Origin: Sanderia malayensis
Taxonomy: Eukaryota > Cnidaria > Scyphozoa > Semaeostomeae > Pelagiidae
Assembly (NCBI GenBank): GCA_013076295.1
Contig: RQOL01000660.1
Location: forward strand, 3,410,001 to 3,474,000
Direction of reading: 5' to 3'
DNA length: 64,000 bases
Part shown: in pieces, positions 11,134 to 26,400 of the stretch
Numbering within the stretch: the first letter of the stretch is position 1
Layout of the letters: every line of letters begins with the position of its first letter
Translations under genes and position numbers: made by a program
Notes under the pieces: model-generated
The model's input: only the letters and a program-made list of their open reading frames with translations
Database searches by the model: none
Told to the model about the DNA's origin: nothing

Positions 11134-13744
11134 TTAGAAATGTTACATGTTTTTCAATGCCTTCCTCGACAAATGTGGCTGAGAACAGCTTGTTGGCTAG
11201 GCTGAAGAAATTTGGTTTGGTGTTCAGAGAACGAACTGACAAGGCTGTGTTTAGCTCTCTATTAAATAAGAAACCAAAACAGAACAAATAAGTTGAATGT
11301 GTAAGTAAATGTTGTGTGTAATTTTCTGTGATATTTATCTCTGTTTTTCTCTCTCGTCATAGTCTGTATTATCGTATCAGTTGTACTTTGAATTCTCGTG
11401 CTGCCCTTTTTTTATCCTACAAGTTTTCGTTGTTTTCGACATGATTAGGAATCATTGATCAAGGCTATCTTCAATCGCAATTTAGAAATTTCATGAATTT
11501 GGGAAACATCTCGAGTAGAATTGAGTCTGTACCTCTTCTTTTTCTTCTTCTATTCCATTACTAAATATATAACCTAACTTAATGTAATCAGTATAGGATA
11601 TAAAGCACGCTTTCCCCTCACCTCAAATCTCTTACCTCCCTCACCGTCAATTGGATTTATTATTCCACTGTAACATGGGGTACAAAAGTCCTTGGGACAC
11701 TAAGAAGAGTCAGATGAAAATGCCATCTTCCTCTGCAGACTTCATTACCTGTGAACACCATTCCACTACCCCTAAAACAAAGTTGTCTTCTTCACCAGTT
11801 TTTTCTGATCGCAGTGAAAAAGAATGTCTGCAAGATTGTCTACAACTGTCTTTATAAACAACATTGTTTTGAGGGGGAATGCGTGGAAAACTCACAAAAA
11901 ATTAAGTACCCAAGGTCGTTGGTTTCCTATTGTAGTTGTATATTATGCAGCAGCAGAGAAATCAAATGGCAGATACGAAATTTTGAGCAATCGTTTTGCC
12001 CTCCTGATTAAATTTTCCGAGTCCCGTCACACCAAAAGGTGTGGAAAGGTATTGCCAAGAATATTTCGGCCGCAGGGTCGAAGAATGCCGACTACAACGA
12101 TGATCATTATGATTGCATATTTTTGTCTGCCCTGACGATGATCAATTCATATTACTCCCTCCCACCTTTTAAAAAGAACATCTCTGTGCAATAGATTCTT
12201 TCCTTTTGTCGATGATTTGTTAATTACGTCACATTTCCGATGCCACCCACAATGTTTGGATTCATAAAGAGAATTCAGCCTCGGTTTAGGATTTCTTTGG
12301 AATCTTCTCAACTGATTTAATTTCACAGTCTGATAATAAAACCACTATGCTAATCTCTCAAACTAAATACAATGGTTATTGTCACAATGACTGCCTTGTT
12401 CCAGTGTCAAGAAACGCTCATTTCGTAACTGAAAAACACTCGAAGTGAATTTACATAGCAGCCGATGCGGTAGAGATATCGAAACCCCAGGGGCACGTTT
12501 CGTCCCTGGGGTCCATAGTCCCTGCTTTCGCCCCCAAAAGAACACTTGAAGAAGAAGAATGAATGAAAGTGTTGATGCTCTGTCTCATCCATTCCCCCAA
12601 CTTTGAAATATTTTCAATAACCTGGGTAGATGTCCTGAACTGGAATTTCATGCCAGTATTGTTTAATGTATATATAGCATTGTAATTCATTAATTTTAAG
12701 AAAATATGAATGCTTGAACAATGGTGAGGATACCTTTACGTTGTTTTCTGATTATACATTCTTCATGTTACATGAAGTTATGGAAGCTAATGACCAGTAG
12801 AGGCTGGGGTTCGTTTCATTCCTTGGTTCTTGGGGCTCGACTCCTATTCAATATGAGCCCCTTGGCTTGGTATGAAATTTGCTACAAGGGCCAACGCCCA
12901 CCTTTGCAAGATACACAAGCACATGTTCTGCTGCAAGTCCAGACAAGCATGACAAGATGTTTACTTTATTGCAATTGGTTCAACAATGTTGCAATGCAAT
13001 TTTCCAAACTGGGCTCCATGCCACATATTCAAACTGCATGACGTAGCTCTGTTAAGCCATATAGCAAGGTAATTTGCTTTATTTTATTTGCACTTTTAGT
13101 TTAAATCAATGTACAAGAAGAATTAGGCCATTTTGCGCCCCCTCATTACTGCATCAAGTTTCTCCTGCGCAACGCACACCAATTGGCAAGTGCAATGGAC
13201 AATATTGAGTTCACACAGATTGAATTATCAGATATAATATACGACAATTAAATTAAACAATGTACACATAGTAACGGAAACCATGCAATCATAGAAATTT
13301 CTGGAAATGTAATATAGCAAGGTTTGAATCAACTCATCCATTTCCTTTTTGCAACTTGAGCTTATTGTTTCCAGCTAAGTTGCATTAAAATCAGCCAGAA
13401 ACAGTTTTTTCTTTCAATTAATTTGTTGATGTTTAAATGTATTGAGGCTTCCTATTTTTAATATGTTCTGTCGGCTTGTTTTTGTTGACAAACGAGAGAG
13501 ACATCCAGACATTTTTCATACATGCGTTTGAGAAATCATTTTATACTTAAGCGAAAAACTGTTTTTGCTATAATGAGAATTTTTCAGGTTTTCCCTTAGT
13601 CTTTCGGCGGTTTGATTTTGTTTCCCAGAAACCCCTAGAAATATCATTTAGTTTTTAAAAACCTTCTCTTTTGACAATGGTACATTAAATTTTTCCCAAA
13701 CTTCTCATCCATAACACTTCAAATTGATTCGGTTGGATAACGTC

Positions 13745-13783
13745 AAATGATAGAATCCCAAATCATTTGGGATTCTATCATTT
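13745..13783. repeat. Near-perfect palindrome (18-bp arms, 3-bp centre)
   Basis: AAATGATAGAATCCCAAA is followed by TCA and then by its exact reverse complement. It is intergenic and followed by another partial copy of the arm (TTTGGGCCAAATGA). It may be a remnant of a foldback element or a cruciform. Confidence 0.85.
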
Positions 13784-15922
13784 GGGCCAAATGACACGAA
13801 ACACAATTCTCGTTTTATCGGAGCTTTGGGAAAATAACGTCTCAAAGTAACCATAAAATCGTAATAAGAAATAATGTGATTGAGTTACCTAAGTTCGTTC
13901 CATTCATAGATCTTAACGACTTTGGGAAAATAACATCGATAGGTCACATTTCCCAGGTTAACACGAGGAGATTATAAGTATTTTTTCATGATTATTTATC
14001 AACAATGTTACGAAAAACTTTAGTTTATCAATGTCATTAATGCCGCAAAAACGATGTGTTGTTTTGTTTCATATTAAACTAAAATCGTACCAGCTTATCT
14101 CAATATGTTTATCATCACAATTGACTAAAACAGTTACGTTTTACAGAGGGATAGGATAAAATTTATTTTTGATTGGAAATTTTGATTGGGTTGGATTGGA
14201 AAATATTGATAATTTGGCTTTAAGTAAGGTGGGAAATTTATGAACTATCTCTCGCGTAATGGGAACTTGCTGTCTCTCTGACAATGGAAGATCGATTAAC
14301 AAAATTTATACAATATTACAAAAGTATGCATTATATCAAAATATTTTCAAAGTAAAGTAAAAAAGACTTTCGATTATCGTTTGTGTATAGATTGAAGCAA
14401 GCTGATATCTTTTCCAAGTTTCTGTTTACGGGAAGATTTAAAAGGTATCCAGAGGGCGTAGTATCAATATGTAAAATGAATTTTGCTGATTAAAATCTCT
14501 CTCAAGTTAGTTATTAAAATAATCACCTGTGAAGTTAGTGATTTTTTGTTCCTTTCAATCCTGTGTATTTCAAATCTTGGCTCTATATGCGTTCCTTGTG
14601 AATCAAGGAAAGCATGTAGAACGCTTAACGATGAGAACTTTTTAGTATAGCACCGTATAGTAACCAGAGGTGCAATTCTACAACTGATGTCTGCAAAACG
14701 TCATTCATCCACCTGCCCATCTTTGAATTTTAAAAAGCAAAAGCATCGTGAGTTAAAGAGTAAAGAAAGAAAATCTAGTCGGCTTGCAGAATAGAGTATT
14801 TCTTCTATTGAGAATGTTAGTGTATTAGAATCTTGATTTGATGCATCCAACTAGAATAATGGATAACAGACTTCTGCGACACGACATTTGCAAATTTTGC
14901 AAATTTCGCACGTATCCTTCAACCCCCTCCTGCCACAAAAATCTTGTATAACATGACATAAATAAAACTAAGAATATGCAACATCGATAAAATTTTATTT
15001 TCACGGCAGCCACGAGGGTCTGATCAGAGAACAAAATTTGTTTTGTGGGGAGTGGGGGTTAAAGTCCCCACGAACAAAGAAGTTTATGGATTGATAGATT
15101 TCGTCTTTCGTCCACTAGTGTACCTGGAATGGCAAAGTAATAACACGGTCTCTCTTGATTTGCTTAATGACATAAATTACTTTACAATCCATTTAGCGAG
15201 CTCCTTACATAATGGGTAATCGTTTTCCCAATTTTACCTGCTCAGTTTTTAGGCTAATGCAAGCTATTTAAATAGAAATCAATATAGCAATCTTCATAAA
15301 GCGATATATCTTGTGAGATTCAATAGTCTTTCGCACACAGAGACCAACCATTGTTATCTTAGACATTTTAATGGTTAAATTCCACCTTAAAAAGTACGAT
15401 TGATAATGGATAATGTTGTTAATGCTGCCTTCTGTGTTTCTTGAAACCCTTCCCGTTCAAATTTAGTGAGTTTCATACAATTCAAAACTTAATAAGACAC
15501 ATCTAATGTATAATAGCATTGTATAAGTAGGTTGAATCCTTCTTAAATCTTCATCTAAGTCTCTAGCTTAGGTTTGTTATCTGGTTATTACTGCTTTCAT
15601 CCAGCCACGTGATGGCTTCGAAACATGAGTTATTATACAAAAAGAGCACCTAAGTATGAGATTCACAATACCGAATTTGACTCTGGTTGACTTTAAGTAG
15701 CTAAATCGTGACTTAATTCAACCCATAAAACAAGGAAAACACAAAAATGCTATTGTTCTATTACGTGGCATTTATTCATCAGCTCTTGCACGCTCAAATG
15801 GCTTGTAGTTCCATGCTTATCATAGTGTACGATGCAATCTTGCAACGATCCGACAGAAATTGATGAAATTTTAAAATGGACGTCATTGAAATAAATCTGA
15901 AATAAATCAATATAAATCTTGT

Positions 15923-16232
15923 CAGTGGCGTCGCCACGGGGTGGACTGGGGTGGACATGTCCACCCCAGTTTTCTCAGAGGTCGATTTTCTAATTTCTCG
16001 AAATTCGTTGAAAAAACTTTGGGGGTGATGTTCATTCACTCAGAACATCTGGGTGTGCAGCTTTCCTCTTTGATGCCCACTGTTACGAAAAATGCTGCTT
16101 GACAAAACTGCTTTTCCAAAATTTTCTAAATAGTTCAAAAATGCTAAAATGGGTGTTTCTCACGTTTTCCGAGAGTCTGAAGGGCCCCTCGTTTTTGTCC
16201 ACCCCAGTTTTTTCGAGCTGGCGACGCCCCTG
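15923..16232. mobile_element. 310-bp non-autonomous hAT-type transposon with 8-bp TSD
   Basis: The element begins CAGTGGCGTCGCCACGGGG and ends GCTGGCGACGCCCCTG. These are inverted repeats of the CAGGGGCGTCGCC type. Both ends are flanked by the exact 8-bp direct repeat AATCTTGT (15915-15922 and 16233-16240). An inner inverted motif (GTCCACCCCAGTTTT) occurs twice. An 8-bp duplication and CAG...CTG ends are hallmarks of the hAT superfamily. There is no transposase frame, so it is a MITE. Confidence 0.92.
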
Positions 16233-19200
16233 AATCTTGTAATGCGGTTGAAAGATTCATCATTTTCGAAGTTTGGTAGCAAGACGGCTTGTTTCAAGTG
16301 GCAGTTAATTGAGTAGATATATTATAAATCGAAATTCCACTCATTTTAATTCATCTTATCCTTCACCTTATTTGGATTGCATTGTGCAGCCCAACGTCAT
16401 GCTACATGATCTAGCTTGGATATAGAATCGATCTTAAATTTCCCACCGCATGTGGCTAGGTCATATGGTTCAGTATCTGGAATGTACTGTGGGGTATTTT
16501 GAATACCAAAGTCAAGCGAGTACTTCCCATTGCACAGTTGGGACAGTCTCAGGTTGTGTCCCATTTTAGTGTTTCTGTTTCGTTTGGGCATGGAATATTC
16601 ATGTGAGAGAAGAGCAGTGTTGTAATTCAAGTTAGCAACATGAGAAGATGATCGTCAAGTCATGTTATGACAATAATAGGGCTTGGAGAAATTAAAATGT
16701 CCATTATCGTGGGATGGAAAAACTACAATATTATATTCATCATGTTGTTTGTTACGAAACTGGAAGCATTCCAGACAGAAACCCGCACTGCGTAGGACAG
16801 GAAAGTGAAATGAAATGTTAAAGACGTAAATTATGAGTCACTTTCAGCAAAATTATTATCATTATTGCTTTAATAAAAAAATCAAAGGAAATACTAAGAT
16901 AATTACTACAGTATTTATAAAGCTTAGAAAGCAATAATTATGTTCATTTCTTCACATCATTTAACTCTTTCTTTATTGCATTTTTCTCAGATAAAGTGAA
17001 GTGAAATTATATCCGGATTTCTGACGTAGAAGAAACTGAATCGCGATTCATAAAGTTCCATGGCTCTGTTTAGGTAGATAATTTGAATTATTTCCATTGA
17101 AGTGTCTCAATTTCTGGTGCAAATTGCCAAAAAGGAAGTCCTTGCAATTTATACCCTGCCCTAGGCAACAAAACACTCTCGACATCACTGCTTTTCAGTG
17201 AATTTATACAGGTGATTATATTCCAGTAAATGTGCTTTACGTACTAAGATGATAAGTAGTGTGAAGGCGGGTCACCCTTAGTAATTCACCCACAAACACC
17301 TTCAACACTTTTTGAATGGGGGTCCTGTTTGTGTTCATAAACAGGGTATGTTTTAGTCAGGTTTCCAAACAACAATCTTTTATGAGTTTATTTTTTTATA
17401 ATTTGCTAGAAAGGTGGTGAGAGGGAAAACTTTGAGAAAGCCAATTTACTCATTTCAGCCTAAAATAACGTCTTTATGAAGGACCAAAACCAACCAACTC
17501 AGCTAAGCCCATTAGTCGATCTATCATCTAGGCCTTTAACGTGAAAATAGAGTCTTAAGCATCTAAACTTTCAATCCTAGGGGAGTGTCTACTTAAGTCA
17601 AATGTCTCGAACACCTTTCCTTCTCCGATTGTGTTAACTTGACACATGTATGTTCTATGCTTGATCCCCGATAGTTCGAACTCTCGTTTACTCGAACGAA
17701 GCTCCTATTCCCCTGACCGCTCGCATTATCAAAGCTCAATTTGTTCATCATTCCAGATGCATTATGGGTAGTGCTACTTGACAATGTGATAGCAAATGGT
17801 GATTTAATCGCTGACAAACAGTAATAATTATAATGTAATTTAGAAATGGAAAGATGCTAAAGAGAATTAAACAATGTAGCAACCTCTAAAGCTGTTAGAG
17901 AATTGCTTTCTTCTATTACTTGTGTCTTTTTCGATTGTCCATCGTTTTACCTTTTTAACTAGCTATAAATGGAAGGAAATGCATTTTTTGGACGGATCCT
18001 TGTGTGGTTTTCGCGAAGACAATGATCAACAGTTTCTTACATCCAAACAGTTGTGTTTTAATCTTCATCTTCAATGTTGATTTGTTTTGCCTTCTCCACC
18101 CCAGATTTCCTCTACCACTATTTTAATCTCTACATTCTACTGCTTTCAACAAGGCTGCCAGTGCATCCTAAATCTCTATATTATTTCTTTCCTTGATTGT
18201 CTAAAAACAGTAATAGAACACTCTTTATTACTTAACGACACTCTTGTTTGGAAGAATAAATGAAGCATTGATTGTACAATAGTCAATATGTATCAATCGT
18301 GTCAGGAAACAGCCAGAAATCTGTTTGTTGACAGTCAATTACCAGGAAGAATCTAACAGATCGTTATTACTCGAAGTTTTAAGAGGCTTGTTTGCACCAT
18401 TTTATTTCTTTACTTCATTCACGTCATTTCATTCATTAGGTCATTCATTTTTACACCTAAAGCTATTATCCAATAAGAGTCAGGCATTCTTAATGACGCA
18501 AGGGCATTAAGAATGTATTTTAATTGGTCGCAATTAAACAAGACAACAATTATCATTGAATTAATTAGTGTAACAATAGTCTGAGCTTGAAATAAAATTT
18601 TAAATTGTGCTAATTAAAATGCCTGTTTGGTGTTAAGAGTATTAACTATGGAAAAATCAATAGTTTTATTAGAATCATTTCCTATTTTATTAGTCCTACT
18701 TACGATATGTTTTATGAACGTGGGCATCTAGTTCTTTTAATTAGCTCAAATAGCGTAACCAAATTACTTCTGAATTCTTGAATTTTTGGTATGGTGGGCA
18801 TTATTTATTGCTTGTCTTGATTTTAATTGGCTGCAAAGGAACGGGGAAGGAATTAATATGAAGAATGCCTTGCCTATTTAGCCAATTTTACTTTGTACCA
18901 TCCACGTCATTTCTGTTGTAAATTGCGAAGCACGGCGAGCCAGAATTCTGAATTCATTTTTAAATATGGCAAAGTAACTTGTTTGTTTTCTCGGATATAT
19001 TGCGTTCCACTTGGGCTTTTGTGCCGAAAGTTGAAGAGACCTGGAATATAAATATAAATTTCAGACTCAGATAAAGCATGGGCGGAGGAAACAATATTTG
19101 TTTCTAATTTGAAATAATGTTATATAAAAGAAGTCACTTGAAAACCCAGGGAGAAAAGACCAAGCTCTCTCAGATGAATAGAAAATGCATGCTTGAAATA

Positions 19201-20484
19201 ATTGAAGATAAGCAAAGTAAACACCCTTGTTATTCTCCACTTTCACAATGCAAGCTAAAAACAAATATCTGTCTGCATTGAATAATGGGCATTTTGGCAT
19301 TAGGCGATATGCAAGGGTGGTGGATCGACATATCAATATTGCAAACCTTCTTTGCGAAGATATAATAACCTCACGGTATAAAAAACAAAATCCCCCCTTG
19401 AACCGCTTAATTTGCAAATTGCATCAGTCGCTCGGGGGCATTTCTTTTCGAGGGGAGTTTGGGGGTGTGGGTGTCTTGGCGGGACAAGATTTAATTTTAC
19501 ATTACAGTCTTTTGCGAGCAGATGTAGTGTTTCTTATAAATGGAAAATATTTGTCAGGGCAATTTTTATTTTTGCAGGATAAATGTGCCCTCTTAATGCT
19601 TGGCATGAACTGACGCCTCTGTAGGCACTCTCGACTTGAGAATTATTTGGATTTCTTCAAGGTTAGCTGTGCTAAAATTCTACTGTGTTGTCGAGATTAC
19701 TGAGAAAACTGTTGCTTCTCCGTTTGAGACATAATCTTTTCTTTGATGTCTGAGTGGCTGGGCTCGAACATGAGTCCAATCTTGATTGTTGCATTGCAGT
19801 GACACCCGGAAAATATTGCACTCCTGAGGAAAGAACGTGCCAGACTTTTATGCAAATATAAAATTATAGTCTTCTTCAAAAACGCTTTTGTACTGAAAAT
19901 AAGATTTTGCACGAAATTTCCTTGTAACAACAATTTACCCTGGGGCTACAAGATAATGAAACCCCCCTTTCCTTCGAGAGAGAAGTAAATTCTAATTTCA
20001 ATCAACAAGTTATCTGAATCGTGCTTGCTCTAGTGTTGATTGAAATGTGTTGATATGACCTCCCAACGGAAACTGTCTGCGGGCATTGGATCTAGGTTCA
20101 CAGTAGGCAATCTGTCTGTTCAGCAAACCCATTTTCAACTGTGTGTGATTTGATTGAAAGGGGTTAGAGCCGTCGGGGATTGCACTTGTGCCACAGACAG
20201 AGAAACAGAACGACTTTATTATCTCCAACAAATTAGGAAACGGCAAAGCGAACCCCGCATTATCATTTTTTGTCGTCATAAATGAATAATCAGCCAGTAT
20301 TTGATGGAGTGACAGTTGTGGCATCTCTTTAGAAATACGCCAGTTCATAACGGTTGGAATTCTTTGAACTATTAATGGCATTGTTGTCGTTTCTTTAGCT
20401 GTATAAATTGCTGTATTAGTCGTGCTTATTGCAAATCTTTGGTTAGACCAGTTGGTGTGGTATCGTACGAATTTTACAGCAGCC

Positions 20485-23400
20485 ATGTCGTGTTTTTCAA
20501 CGAATTTCAAACGAAATTTATTCCATGTTTTCATTTTGTATTTCACTCTTCTTGTTGATTCGAATTTTGGAGATAAAATATTCAAGAATGCAGCGCAAGG
20601 TATTTTAATCATTTATATCATTATTATTAATGTTATTCTTTTTATTTTGATATTTTATGGTTTATGCATCTATTTTTGCTTTAATTTATTTAAAAAATGC
20701 AATCGTACCGGGATTATCTAAACCGAATCAAATATATAACAGCAACAAAAATATACAGGTTTTTCAAAATTGATAGGTACTCTAAGATTTCTGTGCAAGA
20801 ATTATCATTTTTCGTTTTTTCACGAATCGCTTTTTATTCCGTTATGACATTTATTTTATCAAATTTATTTTAAAATTGGCATTTTGTCTAGTTTATTCAA
20901 ATTTCCTTCGATCTGAATCTTATTTTCTGACATTTTAGCACCAAAACAAAAAATTTCGTTCTTTCATCAATGCTATAAATACGAAAAAACTTTAGAAATT
21001 TATAAATAAAGCAAAATAATTTCATCGTAAAATATTTATAATTAACGTTGATCTTATTTCTTTTACAGAAAAGATGCTCAGGTCCTTGGACGACTTTGCA
21101 ATAGCATATCCAATCCTCACAAAATATGGTCACTCGACATACAAAACAATAAGTTGGGGAAACTCCAGCTCGCTTCCTGAAAAGTTTTACGTGAAAATAA
21201 GTTTCTTTGGAGCTAGGTACACAATTCTACTAAAGCGCAATAGGAAAATTGTCAACCCAAATTACAATACTGAAGAATTTATCAATGATAAAGTTAAACA
21301 GAATCATGGAGCGAACAGGCAAACAAATTGTTACTATTCAGGAGTTGTCTTGAAACAAAGAAACTCTCTTGTTGCTGTGAGCACATGTCACGGCCTGGTA
21401 TGTCAAGTTTATATCGATTTATTTTGTGCAAGATTTATTTGATGACCTGTATAATAAATTGGTTTTCCATGTTCTAATTTAAGATTTACGATATTCTGCA
21501 CTTATTCTAAAGCGTTCAGGGTTTTCAATCAGCCCTGAAATTCTAAAGCGTTTGAGATCGATTTTGGAGTTCCCCTCACATACGATTGTTGCAATAGTTG
21601 CACAATATTTACCTGCTATAATTATAAACGAGTGATCGGTCAACACAGTTTTCTAACATTTCTTTCCTTCGTTTTATATAATTTATTTTCGATGTTGGTA
21701 GGTTCCCCCAATCGAAGCCTAAGGGTCTGTCGTTTTTTATTCGCTGTGGTGTGGTTTGCAAGTAAACAAAGTTTTTTAAGTCGAGTTTACGATCCGTAAT
21801 TTTCTTGAGGTGCACAATTGTATATTTACCAAGCTGAATTCGAATATGAATTGTCAAGTCTGTGAATTTGAATGTGAATAAAAAACCTGGATCTAAAAAT
21901 ATGAGAAAAAATCTTATCTAAAGATCTAAAAATCTTATCGCTTGCAAATTGGCCTTGCTCCAGTTTTGTATGGACGCCTTCCATCCATCGCAAATTAATT
22001 GAAGAGGTTTCCTGAATTTTGTTCAGTATTTTCAAAGTGCCCAATTCCTTTTAATTTTTCTTTGCTTCCGTTAGAAGCAATGTTGTCATATTCTTATTGA
22101 ATTCGTGAGGAAGCCCACCAACTTGTGACTTGGTGTTTTATTGATAATATAATTGACAAACAGTTGTTTTTCGATGCAAAAATCAACCCATTCGTTAAAC
22201 AACAACCTAACATCTTGTCCCTTGAGCAATCCAATTTACCCTCGTTGGAACAAACTCCCGGTTTAAAGAAATACTTTGTTGGATTTTAATATTTTTCAAG
22301 AAAAATCGATTTTACATCATCGACTATATTGTTCCAGTCATGTGAAAATAATATTTAAAAAAATCTTTTTGATTTGCGTGCAAAAATGGAGCTATCGTGC
22401 CACGAAGCAATTCGCTGTACCCATCCTAGTTTTTCTTTTCTAATTAGCATCTTAACACTCCATTTGTTTATTTTTTGCAGAAAGGACTAATAACGACTCG
22501 ACGGGGTACATTTTTCATCGAGCCCATGAGGAACTTGTCCGAATTTGCCTACCCACATTTAGTCTACCAGCCCCCGAAAACCCAAAACAGTAAAGAGAGC
22601 CCGGAGAAAAAGGCAGAAAAGAGTTCATGTTCTGTGAAGCAAGGTATGTCAATAAATTTGCATGTATTTTAAGCTAATTTATCTCATCCTAGACAAATTT
22701 AAATAAATTGTATTAATCATATCGTCTTCCTTTGATCTTGACTCTGGGCGTTTTCAACTGCTCCGTTGCAATTTTTTCCCTTCCAATAGACCTAACGGTT
22801 TATTTATCAAAGTTGAGGCTAAAACTATGGTTAGGTTTATTGTTGGGCTGATAACATTTCACATTGGCCTATTCAATGGCATTTTATTGTGCATGTATAA
22901 GTGATTCCGTTATGCGCATTTCTTCTTTGATTATGAAGCCTATACGGGGAGATAAATTTATTATTTGTATAGATACTGTTTTTGAAGTCAGAAGGAAAAC
23001 CGCTTCACAGTGCGGTTAGGCCAATTGTCTTTGTGGTTTGAATTCGCGTTTGTGCGGAACTGTCCAATTTGGCTCTATATTTCTTTGCTTCGCTTTTTGT
23101 CGTTTGTCAGACAAGAAGTTCATTAAAGTTTAAAATCGAGATGGCTACAGTATTCTCAATTGAATCTTTTGGTAAACAAAATATTGCAGCTTTGCGCGGT
23201 GAAAATATATGTTCACTCCGATTTACTCCAAAAAATTGCTGCCACATATTTCATCAAGATTTCGAATTATTCCTTCCCTTTATATCGAGTAAACCTTTAA
23301 AATATTATCTTTATATTGACAAGAAGATAATTACAATGATTATTATTCCTGCAGTGGGAAAATCCATCAAAACAACCCATTAGCGATTTTTTGCATGATT

Positions 23401-26400
23401 TGAAGCTTAGCAGCGCTTAGCAGGTCCTTTCTCGCCAGTATCTGTCTTGTAAATGAACACTTTTGATAGTGTGAGCTGCAGTGAAACATTGAAAGTGCTT
23501 TAAAAACCCTCCCAACCATTTATTTCGCCTGAAAAACCTTATAGAGATAATAGCAAGCTTTTTTGTGTCATTTGACAGGTTTATAACATAAACTCTATAA
23601 AAAGTTTTGCGATTAAATGCAGTTAAATGGCGATAGATGGTGCTAGCATTTTTGGCGCCAAACGAGCTTCGATCCCAATCTCCTTGCTTGCCATTAATGC
23701 GAGACTCGCATGGCACGTATTTTATCAATGAGCGGAATATGTTCGGCATTTTAGATAAGAAATATTGCACATGATTGTAAAATTACAACAAACGTCAATT
23801 GACTATAGATAAAATATTGTGGTATTAGTGATTACAATTAATATAACTGTTCGAAATCTTGCAAAAGATCGAAGGTGGTACAATGAACAAGTATCATCTT
23901 TCGAATTGACACAGTAAGGTCATTTGCTCAATCTGTTTTCGAAGGATAAGCCATATCTATTTGATCTAAAGTTGGTTTCTTTAATCTTGTGTGGTTTATA
24001 TTCTTGTCTTCTACATTCAACAAGGAATAATTCTCACATAATAGAAAATAAAAATGAAGAACTCCTTGTTTCATTTATTTTATCTTTTTTCTAAAGATTC
24101 AGGTATCAAACCTTGCCCAAATTTCAATGAATGAACATCAATTTTTAGTAAAAAAGCTCCTGTCCTTTGCATTTATCGTGTCATCTTCATCATAATTTGT
24201 TAATGCAGCAACTTTTTAATCATGTGGTCTCCAAATTCTCCAATATACCCGAAAAGATGACAATCGTTATCGCTTGGGTATATCCAAGCACAGTTGGCAC
24301 TTTCTCGTTGCCAACGTTTGCAACACAGATCCTAATAAGGCCACTGCTATGCCATTTCATTTCAATTGCGAAAAAATCACGAATTAAAACAGCCAAAACA
24401 TTTGATAAATAACTATACCGGAGTATTTGTTTATTCGATATTAAATTATACCATATTGGATCAAGTCAGAAGATTCAATGTTTGGTTCGTTGTGACAGGA
24501 AATTTGTCCGTCGAGACGAGGCCCTCTCTCGTCATATCGAGGCTGCCTTGTGGCTTGGAAATGGCACGTCATCAACGCATTTGTCGCTAATTAACTTTGT
24601 AATCCCGTTTGACTGGAATTTCGTTGGGGCTTAATTCATATCGGGTGATCATGTGACATAACATCAATCAGTAATAATTCAAGAATATGCTTATCTTTTA
24701 CTTCAAGGATTCTGCTAAGCCTATTAATTTAATAACAAACATTGATACTAACAACTACATGTTATACATCTTTCTGAATGGAATAGGCGAGGTTTTTAGG
24801 CACCATAAGGTAGCGTCAGACAATCTCTCTCGCCCAAGGCAATGGCAGTGACAGCCAACGCAAAATTTTGGCAACGTTTGAATTGGGTATAAATATAAAA
24901 TTATCCCGCAGGAAATATTATTGCGCTTCACACGGATACTTTTGTAGTCTGACAGTTTGAAGTGGAATTTATCTTAATGCAATCTCAATACCAGCTTGAT
25001 AGAATATTCATTATTGCTATTATTATGATTATTAATAGCCTCGTTCTCGATTTATCCACAGACCCAGACCCCGAGAGGTATGTGCTTGATAAGCCTGTGA
25101 GCGAGGCTAACGTAACTTCTGAAGAAGAAAGGTATGACGGGAAGCAGCGAAGAACACGAAAGAGAAACACAGTGGAAATTCCAACTGCTGATGTCGAAGT
25201 ATTCGTGGTTGCAGATAAAGACACTGTTGATATGCATGGAAATGCGTCGATTGAAGAGTACGTCCTAACCATGATGAATATGGTAAGAAATCGATCATTT
25301 ACACAATGAGTTCTCACACACAATAAACAGTGCATTTTGATGCGGTCTATTGCATTGAGCAATAGACTGCATCAACTGTTAACAATAGTCTATTATGTTG
25401 AGCAATTTACTGCTCATTGTTTCTGAAGAATAGATTGTTTGTCCTGTTGTTTTTGCGAGAAATGAAATTTCACGACAGTTGCTAATGTGTGTCGGAGCTT
25501 ATTGTGTGATAGAGTAGTTATCATGTGATCAGACGTACTTGTAATTGATTGGCTAATGTTAGTGTGCAAATAGGGGTGGGAGGGAGTTAGATTACCACGC
25601 GACTCAACTTTGAACATTGTGCTACCCTTACGCGATGTTGAATTCAATATCAAATGCAAATGGTTACTGTATGACAAGGCTAAATAGATGGATATAGAAT
25701 AGGCTCGAGAATTTGTTATAACTGAAGGTTGAAGGCAAGTATCGTCTTTCATTGAACACTTAGCAAAAACAACCCTTTGGCTGCGTGTGTTGAAATAGGA
25801 ACGAATGTTGGTTAAGTTGTCAGAGTTAGATACAGCGAATGACTGAGTAAGTGCTGGTTACTGATATCCAGGACTGTCAAGGTGTAGTGTGTTTTTTGAG
25901 AAAGGGAACGAACAAATGAATGGAGAAATGAGCGAAAGAATGCATGGATTAATAAATGAATGAATGAAAGAGTGAATGAATGAATAATTTGGATTTTGAT
26001 TGATTAGATAATTAAATTTGTGGTATATGGATTATGGAATGAATGAATGGATGAATGAGGAGATGATACAAACAGATTACAAATTATGAGATATAACTAA
26101 GAAATTGGCACGTGTAATAACAAAATTGTCAGAAAGGAACTGTTAAATAATCGAGCAGGGAGGATGGGAACTAGCAACATGTATAATGGCGGTTTTTACC
26201 TTGTGGATGGAAACCACCGAAAAATCTGAAGATTTTTTGCCCCATAAGCGTTTGGTCGTTGCTTTGCTGTGAATGAAAAACAAACTTTTGAAAATGTGTT
26301 GTTATTGTTGTTGTTGTTGTTAGTGGTGTTAGTTGTAATGGGTTTGTAAATTTGTCTGTCTTGTGCCACTGTGTTCATCTGCTGTGATTGTTCATGGTAC

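Larger units (their letters stand above)
11134..20484. other. 9.3-kb intergenic region without a recognisable gene
   Basis: The first part is probably the ARIH1 3' untranslated region. Open frames of up to about 130 codons occur (for example 11824-12135, 12721-13041 and 19227-19613) but none has family motifs, splice-supported extension or biased composition. Structural features are a short hairpin at 12484-12512 (ACCCCAGGG against CCCTGGGGT), a palindrome at 13745-13783, and a hAT-type element at 15923-16232. I see nothing else definable. Confidence 0.6.

Noticed and set aside
19227..19613. 128-codon plus-strand frame in the intergenic region
   Set aside because: No recognisable domain, no codon or splice support, and an antisense frame of similar length overlaps it.
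20010..20612. 200-codon minus-strand open frame over ADAMTS exon 1
   Set aside because: It overlaps the antisense of a well-supported exon with signal peptide and has no family motif or splice extension.
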